A stretch of DNA of 64,000 nt from Pacificoceanicola onchidii (GTDB taxonomy: Bacteria; Pseudomonadota; Alphaproteobacteria; Rhodobacterales; Rhodobacteraceae). The stretch lies in assembly GCF_004804335.1 (NCBI RefSeq), contig NZ_SRXY01000002.1, forward strand, positions 507,306 to 571,305. The letters are read 5' to 3'. The notes below the pieces were generated by a model that worked only from the letters and a program-made list of their open reading frames with translations, made no database searches and was not told where the DNA came from. A program made the translations under genes and the position numbers. This document shows positions 17,123 through 25,746 of this stretch, in pieces; the stretch's first letter is position 1, and every line of letters starts with the position of its first letter.

Positions 17123-17171
17123 GCTGAATTTCGAAATTTTTTGCATACTTCAGCCAGAATTTTTCAATTCT
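17123..17171. promoter_or_regulatory. Operator region between the bkd operon and its Lrp regulator
   Basis: The 129-bp gap between the divergent genes is AT-rich and holds several inverted repeats: AATTTCGAAATT at 17127-17138, GCTGAA (17123-17128) with TTCAGC (17149-17154), and AGAATT-TTTC-AATTCT at 17156-17171. Such stacked imperfect dyads are typical of Lrp/AsnC binding arrays. Confidence 0.55.
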
Positions 17172-17181
17172 TGGATGAGCC

Positions 17182-17643
17182 ATGCTGGATATTGACGAAA
17201 CCGATCTGAGAATACTGCGCGCTATGCAGCGAGACGGTTCCATGACGGTCACACAAATCGCCGAACAGGCCGGAATTTCGCAATCACCTTGTTCGCGGCG
17301 GATCAGTCAGATGCAAGAGCAAGGGGTGATCGCCGGAAAACATGTGAAGCTGGACCGGCGCAAGCTGGGGTTTCACGCGGTGGTCGACGCGCGCGTCAAG
17401 CTGAAGATGCATGACAAGGAGTCGTTGGAGCAGTTCAAGAAAGAGATCCGGAACATCCCCGAGGTGCAATCCGCCGTTCTTCTGCTCGGCGAATATGATT
17501 TCCACCTGCGGATCGTTTTACGGGACATCGACCACTACCAGGCCTTGCTTCAGGACAAACTGGTCAGCTTGCCCGGTGTGCAGGAGATGAAAAGCTCGGT
17601 CATTCTGGAAGTCGTCAAGAACTCCACCGCCCTGCCTCTGTAG
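17182..17643 (+). CDS. bkdR: Lrp/AsnC family transcriptional regulator (BkdR-like)
   Basis: 153 residues: N-terminal helix-turn-helix (residues 1-60, QIAEQAGISQSPCSRRISQM) and a C-terminal RAM/AsnC ligand-binding domain (70-150). It is divergent from the branched-chain dehydrogenase operon, the classic place of BkdR, which activates bkd genes in response to branched-chain amino acids. The assignment rests on position plus family. Confidence 0.88.
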   Translation: MLDIDETDLRILRAMQRDGSMTVTQIAEQAGISQSPCSRRISQMQEQGVIAGKHVKLDRRKLGFHAVVDARVKLKMHDKESLEQFKKEIRNIPEVQSAVLLLGEYDFHLRIVLRDIDHYQALLQDKLVSLPGVQEMKSSVILEVVKNSTALPL

Positions 17644-17690
17644 CGGCCTGCTACGCGCGCCCTTCGGACTGTTGGGCGATGTTGGGAGGC

Positions 17691-17714
17691 AGGGCCCGGA
17701 CGCAGCCGGACCCT
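17691..17714. terminator. Weak hairpin between convergent genes
   Basis: AGGGCCCGG and CCGGACCCT form a near-perfect 9-bp stem (one mismatch) with a 6-nt loop in the 79-bp space between the convergent Lrp and RND genes. There is no T-run on either strand, so it may be Rho-dependent or only a transcript-end structure. Confidence 0.3.
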
Positions 17715-17722
17715 GACCATGA

Positions 17723-20700
17723 TCAGGCCCCTTGGGCGCTCAGAGCCGTTTTCTCGCGGGCGTCTGCCCGCGCGAAGAACAGATAGTAAAGCACGGGCGC
17801 CGCCACGAGCGTCAGGATCGACGCAAACGCAAGACCGCCCATGATGGTCACGGCCATCGACTGGAAGAATGCATCCGTCAGCAAGGGTGCCATCCCTAGA
17901 ATGGTTGTGACCGCCGCAAGGATCACAGGCCGCAGACGCGAGCTGGACGCCTGGGTGATGGCATCGGCAAGCGGCAATGCCGGATCGGCCTTGCGGACCA
18001 GATCGATCTCCTCGACCAGAACAATCCCGTTCTTGATGAGCATCCCCGACAAGGACAGCAGCCCCAAAAGCGCTGTGAAGGTAAACGGCAAACCCGATCC
18101 CAAAAGCCCAAGGCTCACGCCGTTGACCGACATCGGCACCAAGAGCCAGATGATCAACGGCTGCTTGAGACCGTTGAAGAGCAGAATGGAGATCAGCACC
18201 ATCACGATCACGCTCAGCGGCAATTGCCCGGCAAGCGACGCCTGCGCATCGGCGGAGCTTTCATACTCCCCGCCCCATTCCAGCGTGTAACCTTCGGGGA
18301 TTTCCATCGCTTCAACAGCCGCCAGCACCTCCGCCTGAACCGAAGCTGCGGTCATGCCGCGCGGAATGTCTGCGCCGACGGTGATGACGTTTTGACGGTC
18401 AATCCGGCGCACGATGGTGTTCTGCGTCTCGAACTTGAACCCGTCGATCACCTGTTCCATCGGAACAAAGCCGCCGCCACTGGCCGAATAGACCAGCGCA
18501 TCCGTCAGGTTCACCCTGCCTTCCGGATCGTTGTGCGGATTGCGCAGGAGGATCGGAATTTGCCGGTCGCCTTCGCGGTAGACTCCGGCCGTTTGCCCTT
18601 CATTCGCATATTGGATCGCGCGGGTGATGTCCGACCGGGAGATGCCAGCCACCTGCGCGCGGTCCTCGGAATAGATCGGCTTGAGAACAAGCTCCTGCTC
18701 TGCCCAGTCAAGACGCGGGGCGATGATGTTGGGCGAGGCATCCAGAAGGGTGCGCATGGCCTGTTCGCCAAGCGCCCGCAACACCGCCGGATCCGAGCCG
18801 GCAAAGCGCACCTCGATGGGAGAGCCGCCCCCCGGACCAAAGGCCAGCCGCTGGACTCGGGTCCGGCCTTCCGGCGCGTTTTCCTGCGCAAATGCGCTCA
18901 TGGCGGCCATTTCATCCTCGATCACATCAAGCGATGAGACACGTACGATCAGATGCCCGTATCCGGGATTGGGATCTTCGGACTGGTAGGTCAGCATGAA
19001 GCGCGCGGCCCCGCTGCCGGAAAAGGCGGTCACGGAAACCACATCTTCGCGCGTCGCCAGCCAGTCTTCCATGACCCGAAGCGACTGCGAGGTTTGCTGG
19101 ATCGAAGCGCCCTGCTGCAATTGGTAGTGCACGAAGTAGAGCGGCGTGTTGCTGTCCGGGAAGAACTGCTGCTTGATGCTTCCGAACAGCATGTAGCAGG
19201 CCACCGTCGTACCGATCAGAGCCGCCACGACAAGCCAGCGCAGCGTAATCGCCATCCGCAAAAGCGCACGATACCCCCGGAACAAAAGGCCCGAGTAGCT
19301 CTCGGTGCCGCCGTTGGGTTCGACCTTGAAGAAATAGTGCCCCAAGAGCGGCGTCACGACGATGGCCAGTACCCACGAGAGCAGAAGCGAAATCCCGATC
19401 ACCGCGAACAGCGAGAACAGGAATTCGCCTGTCGCATCCGGACTGAGCCCGATCCCGGCAAAAGCCATGATCCCGATCACGGTTGCACCGAGCAAGGGCA
19501 CCTGCGTCTTGCTGGCCGCTTCCGTGGCCGCATCGCGCGAGGATTTGCCCTGCTTCATCGCGATCTGCATGCCCTCAGCCACAACGATTGCGTTGTCCAC
19601 CAGCATGCCCATCGCGATGATCAGGGCCCCGAGCGAAATACGTTCCATTTCAATCGAGAAGAAGGCCATGAACAAAAGCGTGCCGACAACCGTCAGCAGC
19701 AGCGTTGCCCCCACGACAATCGCGGCCCGCCAACCCATGGCCAGCGCCAGCACGATCACCACGATGCCCACCGACATCGCAAGGTTTACCAAAAAGGCGT
19801 TGGAGGCTTCTTCGACGATGGTGTGTTGCTGGTACACCGGATGCAGTTCGACCCCGACCGGCAGCGCGGCTTTCAGCTCTGCCAGCTTGGCATCCACCCG
19901 CTTGCCAACTTCGACGATGTTCTCACTGCTCAGGCCAGCGACACCAAGGGTAAAGGACGCCTCGCCATTGTGGCGCACGATCAGATTGGGCGTCTCGCTT
20001 TCCCCTCTGGTCACCGTGGCAAAGTCCGACAGTTTGACCACCCGCCCCCCGGCGCCGAGCGTCAGGTTCTTGATGGCGTCCACCGTATCGGAGCCGTCCG
20101 GACGCTGCGCCAGCAAGCGACCATCGGAATCCAGGATGGTGCCGCCGTCGACAACCTCGTTGGCCTTGGCAATGGCAGCTTCGATGGATGAGGGCGGAAT
20201 GCCAAGCGTCGACGTCAGGGCCGGATCCGGCTCGACAAAAATCTGCTCATCTATCAGCCCGGAGACCTGCACATCCGCAACACCGGACACGGTGAGCAGT
20301 TCTCGCCGCAGATAAGACGACAGGTCATAGACTTCGGAGTTGTCAAAGCCCGGTGCGGTCACCGCATAATAAATCCCGAACACGTCCCCGAAGGCGTCAT
20401 TGACGTAAGGGGCCGTCGCGCCGCTGGGCATCTGCGCATCAGCAACGCGGTTGCGCAGCTTGGTCCAGATCGCAGGCAGCTCTGTGCCGTCGTAGTGATC
20501 CTGCATGTCCACGGAAATCCACGACAGGCCGGGCTGGTTCATCGTCGAGATTTTCTTGACCTCACCCATTTTCTGAATCTCGGATTCAATGGGTTCGCTC
20601 ACCTCGCGCGCCACTTCCTGCGCCGTCGCGCCGGGATACTGCGTGACCACAACGGCGGTCTTGATGGTAAACGCCGGATCTTCCAGGCGGCCAAGCGAGG

Positions 20701-20788
20701 CAAATCCCCAGATCCCGCCAAGCAGGCACCCGAGGATCACGATCCAGGTATAGATCGGGCGATTGATCGAAAAACGTGCGATATCCAT
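17723..20788 (-). CDS. RND efflux transporter permease subunit
   Basis: 1021 residues, full length for an AcrB-type RND pump with two 6-helix halves, each with a large periplasmic loop. It starts with the usual FSINRPIYTWIVILGCLLGG first helix. The TM4 proton-relay segment reads MGMLVDNAIVVAEGM, so the second Asp of the AcrB Asp-Asp pair is Asn. This VDN variant occurs in other RND subfamilies but should change proton coupling. It lies 6 bp behind the adaptor gene and is presumably controlled by the divergent MarR regulator; no outer-membrane channel gene is nearby. Substrate unknown. Confidence 0.92.
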   Translation of the reverse strand: MDIARFSINRPIYTWIVILGCLLGGIWGFASLGRLEDPAFTIKTAVVVTQYPGATAQEVAREVSEPIESEIQKMGEVKKISTMNQPGLSWISVDMQDHYDGTELPAIWTKLRNRVADAQMPSGATAPYVNDAFGDVFGIYYAVTAPGFDNSEVYDLSSYLRRELLTVSGVADVQVSGLIDEQIFVEPDPALTSTLGIPPSSIEAAIAKANEVVDGGTILDSDGRLLAQRPDGSDTVDAIKNLTLGAGGRVVKLSDFATVTRGESETPNLIVRHNGEASFTLGVAGLSSENIVEVGKRVDAKLAELKAALPVGVELHPVYQQHTIVEEASNAFLVNLAMSVGIVVIVLALAMGWRAAIVVGATLLLTVVGTLLFMAFFSIEMERISLGALIIAMGMLVDNAIVVAEGMQIAMKQGKSSRDAATEAASKTQVPLLGATVIGIMAFAGIGLSPDATGEFLFSLFAVIGISLLLSWVLAIVVTPLLGHYFFKVEPNGGTESYSGLLFRGYRALLRMAITLRWLVVAALIGTTVACYMLFGSIKQQFFPDSNTPLYFVHYQLQQGASIQQTSQSLRVMEDWLATREDVVSVTAFSGSGAARFMLTYQSEDPNPGYGHLIVRVSSLDVIEDEMAAMSAFAQENAPEGRTRVQRLAFGPGGGSPIEVRFAGSDPAVLRALGEQAMRTLLDASPNIIAPRLDWAEQELVLKPIYSEDRAQVAGISRSDITRAIQYANEGQTAGVYREGDRQIPILLRNPHNDPEGRVNLTDALVYSASGGGFVPMEQVIDGFKFETQNTIVRRIDRQNVITVGADIPRGMTAASVQAEVLAAVEAMEIPEGYTLEWGGEYESSADAQASLAGQLPLSVIVMVLISILLFNGLKQPLIIWLLVPMSVNGVSLGLLGSGLPFTFTALLGLLSLSGMLIKNGIVLVEEIDLVRKADPALPLADAITQASSSRLRPVILAAVTTILGMAPLLTDAFFQSMAVTIMGGLAFASILTLVAAPVLYYLFFARADAREKTALSAQGA

Positions 20789-20794
20789 GGCGCG

Positions 20795-21931
20795 TTATTC
20801 CCCGAAGCCCTTGAACCGCGTGACGGTTTGACCGTCCAGAAGCTTCGAAGCCCCCGCCGCGATATACTCCTGACCTGCCTCCAGACCGGACAGGACAATG
20901 ACTTCGCCGGTCTCATTGGGGACGATTTCCACGTTCGTGGCCTTCACCGTACCGGTTGTTTCCGTCTGAGGCTGAAAGCGCATAATCTGCGGTGCACCGT
21001 CAGGCGCAAAGACCAGCGCCGAGCGCGGGATGGAGATCTGCTGATCCGGGCTATTGAGCCGCGTTTCGACCACCACGGACGAGCCGGGCAAAATGATGAA
21101 GTCCTCCGGCGCGTTCATGCCGAGCGTGATCGTGTAGGTCTGGCCAACGGCGGCGGTCTCTGCATTGAACTCGCGCACTTCGAGCGGAAAGCGCTGTTCC
21201 GATGCGGGGAACTTGGCGGACAAGGTCACGTCCGGATCCCGCCCGGCGCGCTGGAAAAGCACCTCCGGGACACTGATTTCAATCCGGATCTCCGACATGT
21301 TGTGGAGCCGGACCACCGGGGTTCCGGCCGCCACCGTGGATTGATTGGCCACAAGCCGGGACGAGACGAGCGCGTCAAACGGGGCGGACAGGCGCGCCTG
21401 ATCCAATGACCGCTGCGCCTGATCCACCTGAACTTTCGCCAAATCGAAACTGGTGCGCGCGTCGTCAACCGAAGCCTGGCTGACCGAACTGCCCTGCAGC
21501 TTTTCCATCCGGGCCAGCGTGCGTGACGCCTGATCGAATTGCGCCGTTGCCTGTGCGAGCGCCAGTTCGAAGGGGACAGGATCCAGCCCTGCGATCAAGG
21601 TCCCCTTAGGGATCGAAGCCCCTTCCACAATCGGCAGTTCGATGATCTGCCCGCCAACCTGAAAAGCCAGATCCACGGTTTCCAGAGCCACAACACGCCC
21701 ATAGAATTCCCGGTCCTGACCGGACGCCCGGCTCTCGACCTGCCCGATCTTGGCGACCACGCTTTCCTGTGCTGCAACCGGCGCCGCCAAGACGGAAACG
21801 GCTAGGGCGACCACCGCGAAAACGTGCGTGCTGGCGCGGGCGAACGCGGAACGCCATGTGCTGGCATTCGTGCGGTGGAGCGCGCGGGACAGAGCGGCAC
21901 CTTGAGGAGTTTTGGGAAGCAAGGTCGTCAC
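20795..21931 (-). CDS. RND efflux periplasmic adaptor subunit (membrane fusion protein)
   Basis: Up to 378 residues. A hydrophobic segment near 37-54 ending in VAAQ is the signal peptide or membrane anchor. Then come the lipoyl/hairpin domain (VGGQIIELPIVEGASIPKG and SAPFDALVSSRLVANQSTVAAGTPVV) and the beta-barrel. The frame opens with GTG at 21931 but the nearby GAGGTG overlaps that codon, so the true start could be a few codons further in, closer to the signal sequence. It links the inner-membrane pump to an outer-membrane channel encoded elsewhere. Confidence 0.88.
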   Translation of the reverse strand: MTTLLPKTPQGAALSRALHRTNASTWRSAFARASTHVFAVVALAVSVLAAPVAAQESVVAKIGQVESRASGQDREFYGRVVALETVDLAFQVGGQIIELPIVEGASIPKGTLIAGLDPVPFELALAQATAQFDQASRTLARMEKLQGSSVSQASVDDARTSFDLAKVQVDQAQRSLDQARLSAPFDALVSSRLVANQSTVAAGTPVVRLHNMSEIRIEISVPEVLFQRAGRDPDVTLSAKFPASEQRFPLEVREFNAETAAVGQTYTITLGMNAPEDFIILPGSSVVVETRLNSPDQQISIPRSALVFAPDGAPQIMRFQPQTETTGTVKATNVEIVPNETGEVIVLSGLEAGQEYIAAGASKLLDGQTVTRFKGFGE

Positions 21932-21942
21932 CTCGGATTATG

Positions 21943-21983
21943 TTTGCAAATTATAATTATTATTTGTAGTTATAATTCGCAAA
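21943..21983. promoter_or_regulatory. Large palindromic MarR operator
   Basis: TTTGCAAATTATAA (21943-21956) and TTATAATTCGCAAA (21970-21983) are reverse complements in 13 of 14 positions, around a 13-bp centre. Each arm includes a 10-bp near-palindrome (AATTATAATT at 21949, AGTTATAATT at 21968) with 19-bp spacing, about two helical turns. It fills the 70-bp gap between the efflux operon and the MarR gene, so one protein could control both promoters. Confidence 0.7.
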
Positions 21984-22001
21984 TGTCAATGAGAGAACCA
22001 T

Positions 22002-22421
22002 ATGGATTTTGACGACGACATTCCTCCGGCGCTCATGCTGCTTGCCTATTTCAAGCACATGACAGACAGCGTTTTGGCGGATACGGCGCAAGCCAATGAA
22101 ATGACGACGATAAACCAGATCAAGCTGATCGTTTTCCTGGGCAGTCATCGGGCGATGAAAGAGGTCTCGGACGTGCTTTTGATGCACCCGTCCAATGTCA
22201 CCGGCCTTGTGAACGTCTGCGAAGAGGCGGGCTGGATCGAACGAATCCCTTCTCAGACGGACAAGCGCGCCAAGCTGCTGGCGCTGACAGAGGCTGGGGT
22301 CGCGGTGCGGCAGCACGTCATCAAGGATCTGGTGCGCCAAATGGACATAGATTTCGGCATCAACGACGAGGTCGCGTCCAAGATCATGTCTTTGATCAAC
22401 CTGCCCGAAACCACCTGCTGA
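22002..22421 (+). CDS. MarR family transcriptional regulator
   Basis: 139 residues with a central winged helix (about 35-105: KEVSDVLLMHPSNVTGLVNVCEEAGWIER, then the wing DKRAKLLALTEAG). It is divergent from the RND efflux genes and separated from them by a long palindrome, so it is most likely their repressor, released by a toxic ligand. Start at 22002 follows GAGAGAA. Confidence 0.88.
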   Translation: MDFDDDIPPALMLLAYFKHMTDSVLADTAQANEMTTINQIKLIVFLGSHRAMKEVSDVLLMHPSNVTGLVNVCEEAGWIERIPSQTDKRAKLLALTEAGVAVRQHVIKDLVRQMDIDFGINDEVASKIMSLINLPETTC

Positions 22422-22476
22422 TCCCGCCCTGTGACAAGCTCTTGAACTTGGTCACCCTGCCTATACCTTGCGCCGC

Positions 22477-23076
22477 ATGACGGTTCTGAAAAACATGCAC
22501 GGGCTTGGGCGGCGGATTGTGGCGCTTGGCGCTTTCGTAGCGGCCCTATGGGCCATTCAGGGGATCAACTGGCTGACCGGCTACAGTCTCAATCCGGCCT
22601 TTGGACTGATCCCCCGGCATGCCAGCGGGCTGGACGGAATTCTGGCCATGCCGCTGCTGCATGGCAGTTTCGAACACCTGATGGCCAACACCCCGCCGCT
22701 TCTCTTGATGGGGGCGTTGCTGGTCACAACCGCGACCCGCGCGCTGTTATCAGTGAACGCGGTTGTGATCGGCCTTGGCGGCGTCCTGCTCTGGCTTTTC
22801 GGAGGCACTGCGATCCACATCGGGGCGTCCGGGCTTGTGTTTGGCTGGTTTGGCTTCCTCGTCGCCCGCGGCTTTGTGGACCGGTCGCTGGTCACGCTTG
22901 GTGCTGCCGTTCTGGTCGGGTTGATTTACGGGTCGATCATCTGGGGCGTTTTGCCCGGGCAACCCGGCGTATCCTGGGAGGCGCATCTGTTCGGGGCCAT
23001 CGCCGGGATCGCGGCGGCCCTGCTGATCCGCACCCATGTTCACGCCCCCCGCCTGCGCGCGGTTGATCGCCGTTAA
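22477..23076 (+). CDS. Rhomboid family intramembrane serine protease
   Basis: 199 residues, six membrane helices. The catalytic serine is in GASGLVFGWFGF and the catalytic histidine in SWEAHLFGAIAG; HGSFEHLMANT provides the conserved His/Asn of helix 2. I use the ATG at 22477; a TTG at 22468 in the same frame is less likely. Upstream, CTTGAA (22441-22446) and CCTATA (22460-22465) resemble an RpoH-type promoter, but weakly. Substrates unknown; no close neighbour suggests a partner. Confidence 0.85.
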   Translation: MTVLKNMHGLGRRIVALGAFVAALWAIQGINWLTGYSLNPAFGLIPRHASGLDGILAMPLLHGSFEHLMANTPPLLLMGALLVTTATRALLSVNAVVIGLGGVLLWLFGGTAIHIGASGLVFGWFGFLVARGFVDRSLVTLGAAVLVGLIYGSIIWGVLPGQPGVSWEAHLFGAIAGIAAALLIRTHVHAPRLRAVDRR

Positions 23077-23124
23077 ACCTCTCTGTCTGGCACTTGCGCA
23101 GACACAAAGGCCCTTAAAATGCAG

Positions 23125-24006
23125 TCAGCCTTGGAAGCGCGCCTGCGGCACGCCTTTGACGCCGAGACCGGTGATCGCGAACAGGCTGCCCGCTTCGGGT
23201 TGGGCCTCGCGCTCCGTCACCGTCAACCCCAGCGACGTGACATAAAGCACATCGAGGTTCCTGCCGCCGAACATCGGTTTCGTGGGTTTTTCCACCGGAA
23301 GATCGACAGTCTGGAGCACCTCCCCTTCGGGCGACAGGCGATAGAGACACCATCCATCCATGCCCGCCTGCCAATAGCAGCCATCCGCATCCACCGTGCC
23401 GCCATCGGGCCGACCGGCGACCTGCCGGGTGTCAAAGAACGTCTCAAGCGCGCCCGGCGTGCCGGACTTTGCGTCATAGGCGCAAGACCAGATCCGGCGC
23501 ACCTGCGGATTGCTGTCAGAGACATACATGCGCCCGCCATCAGGGGAAAACGCCAGCCCGTTTGTGGTCCAGATCCCGCCCATCCCTTCGGTGACGGTCA
23601 GGTCAGGATCAAGCCGGTAGAAACGGCTGCACGGCTCGGGGTTGCCCATATCCTTCATCGTCCCCGCCCAGAAGCGCCCCTGCGGGTCCGTCCCGCCATC
23701 GTTGAACCGGCTTTCAGGCAGATGCGCTTCGGGATCGGCAATATGCTGGCGCTCGCCCGTATCGGGATCAAAGAACCAGAACCCGGATTTCGCCGCTACG
23801 ACAAGCCCGCCCTTCTCCCGGCGTGCGATGCAACCCACTGGCTCTCCGAATTCGAAGGTTTCGTTGGTGCCGCGCTCCGGGTCATACCGGTGGATCAGGC
23901 CGTTCGGGATATCCACCCACCAGAGCCTTTGATCTCCGACATCCCAAACCGCACCTTCGCCTATGCCGGAGCGGGTTGGTGCGACGCATGTGATTTCGAT
24001 GGGCAT
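23125..24006 (-). CDS. SMP-30/gluconolactonase/LRE family protein
   Basis: 293 residues, a six-bladed propeller lactonase: the conserved metal-site segments GEGAVWD (Glu), ESRFNDGGTDPQGRFWAGTM (Asn/Asp) and TTNGLAFSPDG, plus YVSDS, are all visible. Members hydrolyse sugar-acid lactones. It is the last gene of the alginate operon, so the substrate may be a uronate-derived lactone (inference). I chose the ATG at 24006 with AAAGAG upstream; longer starts at 24042 or 24063 are possible, the latter overlapping the kinase gene. Confidence 0.8.
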   Translation of the reverse strand: MPIEITCVAPTRSGIGEGAVWDVGDQRLWWVDIPNGLIHRYDPERGTNETFEFGEPVGCIARREKGGLVVAAKSGFWFFDPDTGERQHIADPEAHLPESRFNDGGTDPQGRFWAGTMKDMGNPEPCSRFYRLDPDLTVTEGMGGIWTTNGLAFSPDGGRMYVSDSNPQVRRIWSCAYDAKSGTPGALETFFDTRQVAGRPDGGTVDADGCYWQAGMDGWCLYRLSPEGEVLQTVDLPVEKPTKPMFGGRNLDVLYVTSLGLTVTEREAQPEAGSLFAITGLGVKGVPQARFQG

Positions 24007-24055
24007 GTTCTTGGCTCTTTCGTCTGTTTCGCAATAGGGCATGTTGCCCGGAACT

Positions 24056-24973
24056 CTAGGCAAACTGCTCCAGCAGATTCAGGCGGATCGGGACAAGCGC
24101 GCCCCGGCTTTGCACAACCTGCCCGGCAAGGCGACACCCCTGTTCAATGGCCTCACCCAAAGGCATGTCAGTTGCAAGCCCCGCCAACACTGCGGCATTG
24201 AAGCTGTCCCCGGCAGCCGTGGTATCGACGACGGAGGCCAAGGCCTGAACCGGGACAGCCCCGTTCCGCCCGTTTTGACGGTAGTGCACCGAAGCCGCGC
24301 CGTTCTTGACGATGACAGTGTCAGCACCAGCCCCCACATAGCGGTCCAGCGTGGCCTCGGCATCCTTGTCCGCAAACCAGCGCGCCTCGTCTTCGAACGA
24401 CGGCAAAGCGATATTGCAGCACGCGGCGGCCTGCATAATCACCTCCGTCATCTGCCCGGCGCCGTCCCACAGGTGAAGGCGCAGGTTAGGGTCAAAGGCC
24501 ACGCGCTTGCCCGCACGCCGCGCGCTGCGCATGGCCTCAAGCAGCGTGTTCCTGCCGGGGCCATCGAGAATGGCAAGCGTGATCCCCGAAACATAGACGA
24601 GATCAGACTCTGCAATCGCCGCATTGAGCGCCTCGGTGTCCTCAGCCAAAAGCCGGGCCGCCGATTGTTCGCGCCAATAGGAAAAACTCCGTTCGCCCTT
24701 GTCCAGCGAGATCATGTAGAGGCCAAGCGCGCGTCCTTTGACCTTGCGGATATGCCGGGTTCCGATCCCGGCCTCGGACATCGCCCGAAGCATGCGCTCC
24801 GACAGCGCCTCATCCCCCACAGCCGTGAAGTAGGACACATCTATGTCCGGCGACAGCATGGCGAGATACCAAGCGGTGTTGAACGTATCCCCTGCAAATC
24901 CCAGGTGAAAATCGCCAGGTTGCGCCTTTGGGGACAGCTCGGCCATGCATTCTCCAATTGCGAGAACACGCAT
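24056..24973 (-). CDS. kdgK: 2-dehydro-3-deoxygluconate (KDG) kinase, PfkB family
   Basis: 305 residues of the ribokinase/PfkB fold: GECMAELSP at the start, GGDTFNTAWYLA-like substrate site (here GFAGDTFNTA), and the catalytic VVDTTAAGDSFNAAVLAGL with the Asp base and anion hole. The opening and length match KDG kinases. It phosphorylates KDG made from alginate or mannonate to KDPG. The frame is open far upstream into the SDR gene, but family sequence begins at the ATG at 24973. No KDPG aldolase gene lies in the window. Confidence 0.88.
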   Translation of the reverse strand: MRVLAIGECMAELSPKAQPGDFHLGFAGDTFNTAWYLAMLSPDIDVSYFTAVGDEALSERMLRAMSEAGIGTRHIRKVKGRALGLYMISLDKGERSFSYWREQSAARLLAEDTEALNAAIAESDLVYVSGITLAILDGPGRNTLLEAMRSARRAGKRVAFDPNLRLHLWDGAGQMTEVIMQAAACCNIALPSFEDEARWFADKDAEATLDRYVGAGADTVIVKNGAASVHYRQNGRNGAVPVQALASVVDTTAAGDSFNAAVLAGLATDMPLGEAIEQGCRLAGQVVQSRGALVPIRLNLLEQFA

Positions 24974-25002
24974 TGTCAGATCTCCAGTCAGACAGGCAGC
25001 CC

Positions 25003-25746
25003 TTACGAGAAGAGCATCCCGCCATTGATGTCCACATTCGCCCCGGTGATGTAGGCGGCCTCCTCGCTGGCGAGGAACAGCACCAGATTGGCCGTGTCCT
25101 CGGGTACGCCCTGCCGCCGCAAGGGCGCGTTCGCCTCCAACCCGCGCCGCCCGGCGTCCGGCGTGTGGATGTTGTGAAAATCCGTGTCGATCATGCCCGG
25201 ACACAGCGCGTTGACGCGGATCTGAGGGCCAAGCTCCTTGGCCAGCCCGCGCGTCATCGTCATGACTGCGCCCTTCGCCGTGGCATAGGCCACCGCACCC
25301 GGCCCGCCGCCATCGCGGCCCGCCTGGCTGGCAAGGTTGATGATCGCGCCGCGGGTCATGTGCGGCAGACAGGCTTTGACCATCAGGAACATGCTGGTCA
25401 CGTTCAGATCCATCACCGCATGCCAGTGCGCCAGATCCATCTCGGCAATGGTCTTGCGCGCAATCAACCCGCCCGCGTTGTTGACAAGAATGTCCACGGA
25501 CCCGAAACGCGCAACCGTTTCAGAGACCAGCGCCTCGACGGCGCCTGCGTTGTTCAGATCACCCTGCACCGCGAAAGCCTTGCCGCCGCGTTTTTCGATT
25601 TCAGCGACCGTGGCGTCGGCACCGGTGCTGCTGGCAAAGTAGTTGACCGCCACATTGGCCCCTTCGGACGCCAGCCTGATCGCACAGGCCCGCCCGATAT
25701 CGCGCCCACCGCCGGTAACAATGGCTGTTTTTCCCGCAAGTTTCAT
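25003..25746 (-). CDS. SDR family oxidoreductase, probable DEH (4-deoxy-L-erythro-5-hexoseulose uronate) reductase
   Basis: 247 residues with TGGGRDIG (dinucleotide binding), NNAGG, catalytic Ser in NLASQAG, YATAK, and PGMIDTDF. In alginate degraders an SDR next to the exolyase reduces DEH to KDG with NADH or NADPH; in Agrobacterium such a gene neighbours the PL15 lyase Atu3025. Here it lies between the lyase/KdgF genes and the KDG kinase, exactly the order of the pathway. Start shares a base with the stop upstream (TGATG). Substrate inferred from context. Confidence 0.8.
   Translation of the reverse strand: MKLAGKTAIVTGGGRDIGRACAIRLASEGANVAVNYFASSTGADATVAEIEKRGGKAFAVQGDLNNAGAVEALVSETVARFGSVDILVNNAGGLIARKTIAEMDLAHWHAVMDLNVTSMFLMVKACLPHMTRGAIINLASQAGRDGGGPGAVAYATAKGAVMTMTRGLAKELGPQIRVNALCPGMIDTDFHNIHTPDAGRRGLEANAPLRRQGVPEDTANLVLFLASEEAAYITGANVDINGGMLFS

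Noticed and set aside
22441-22465. Heat-shock (RpoH-type) promoter for the rhomboid gene
   Set aside because: Only CTTGAA is a clear match; the -10 part and spacing are too loose to list as a feature.
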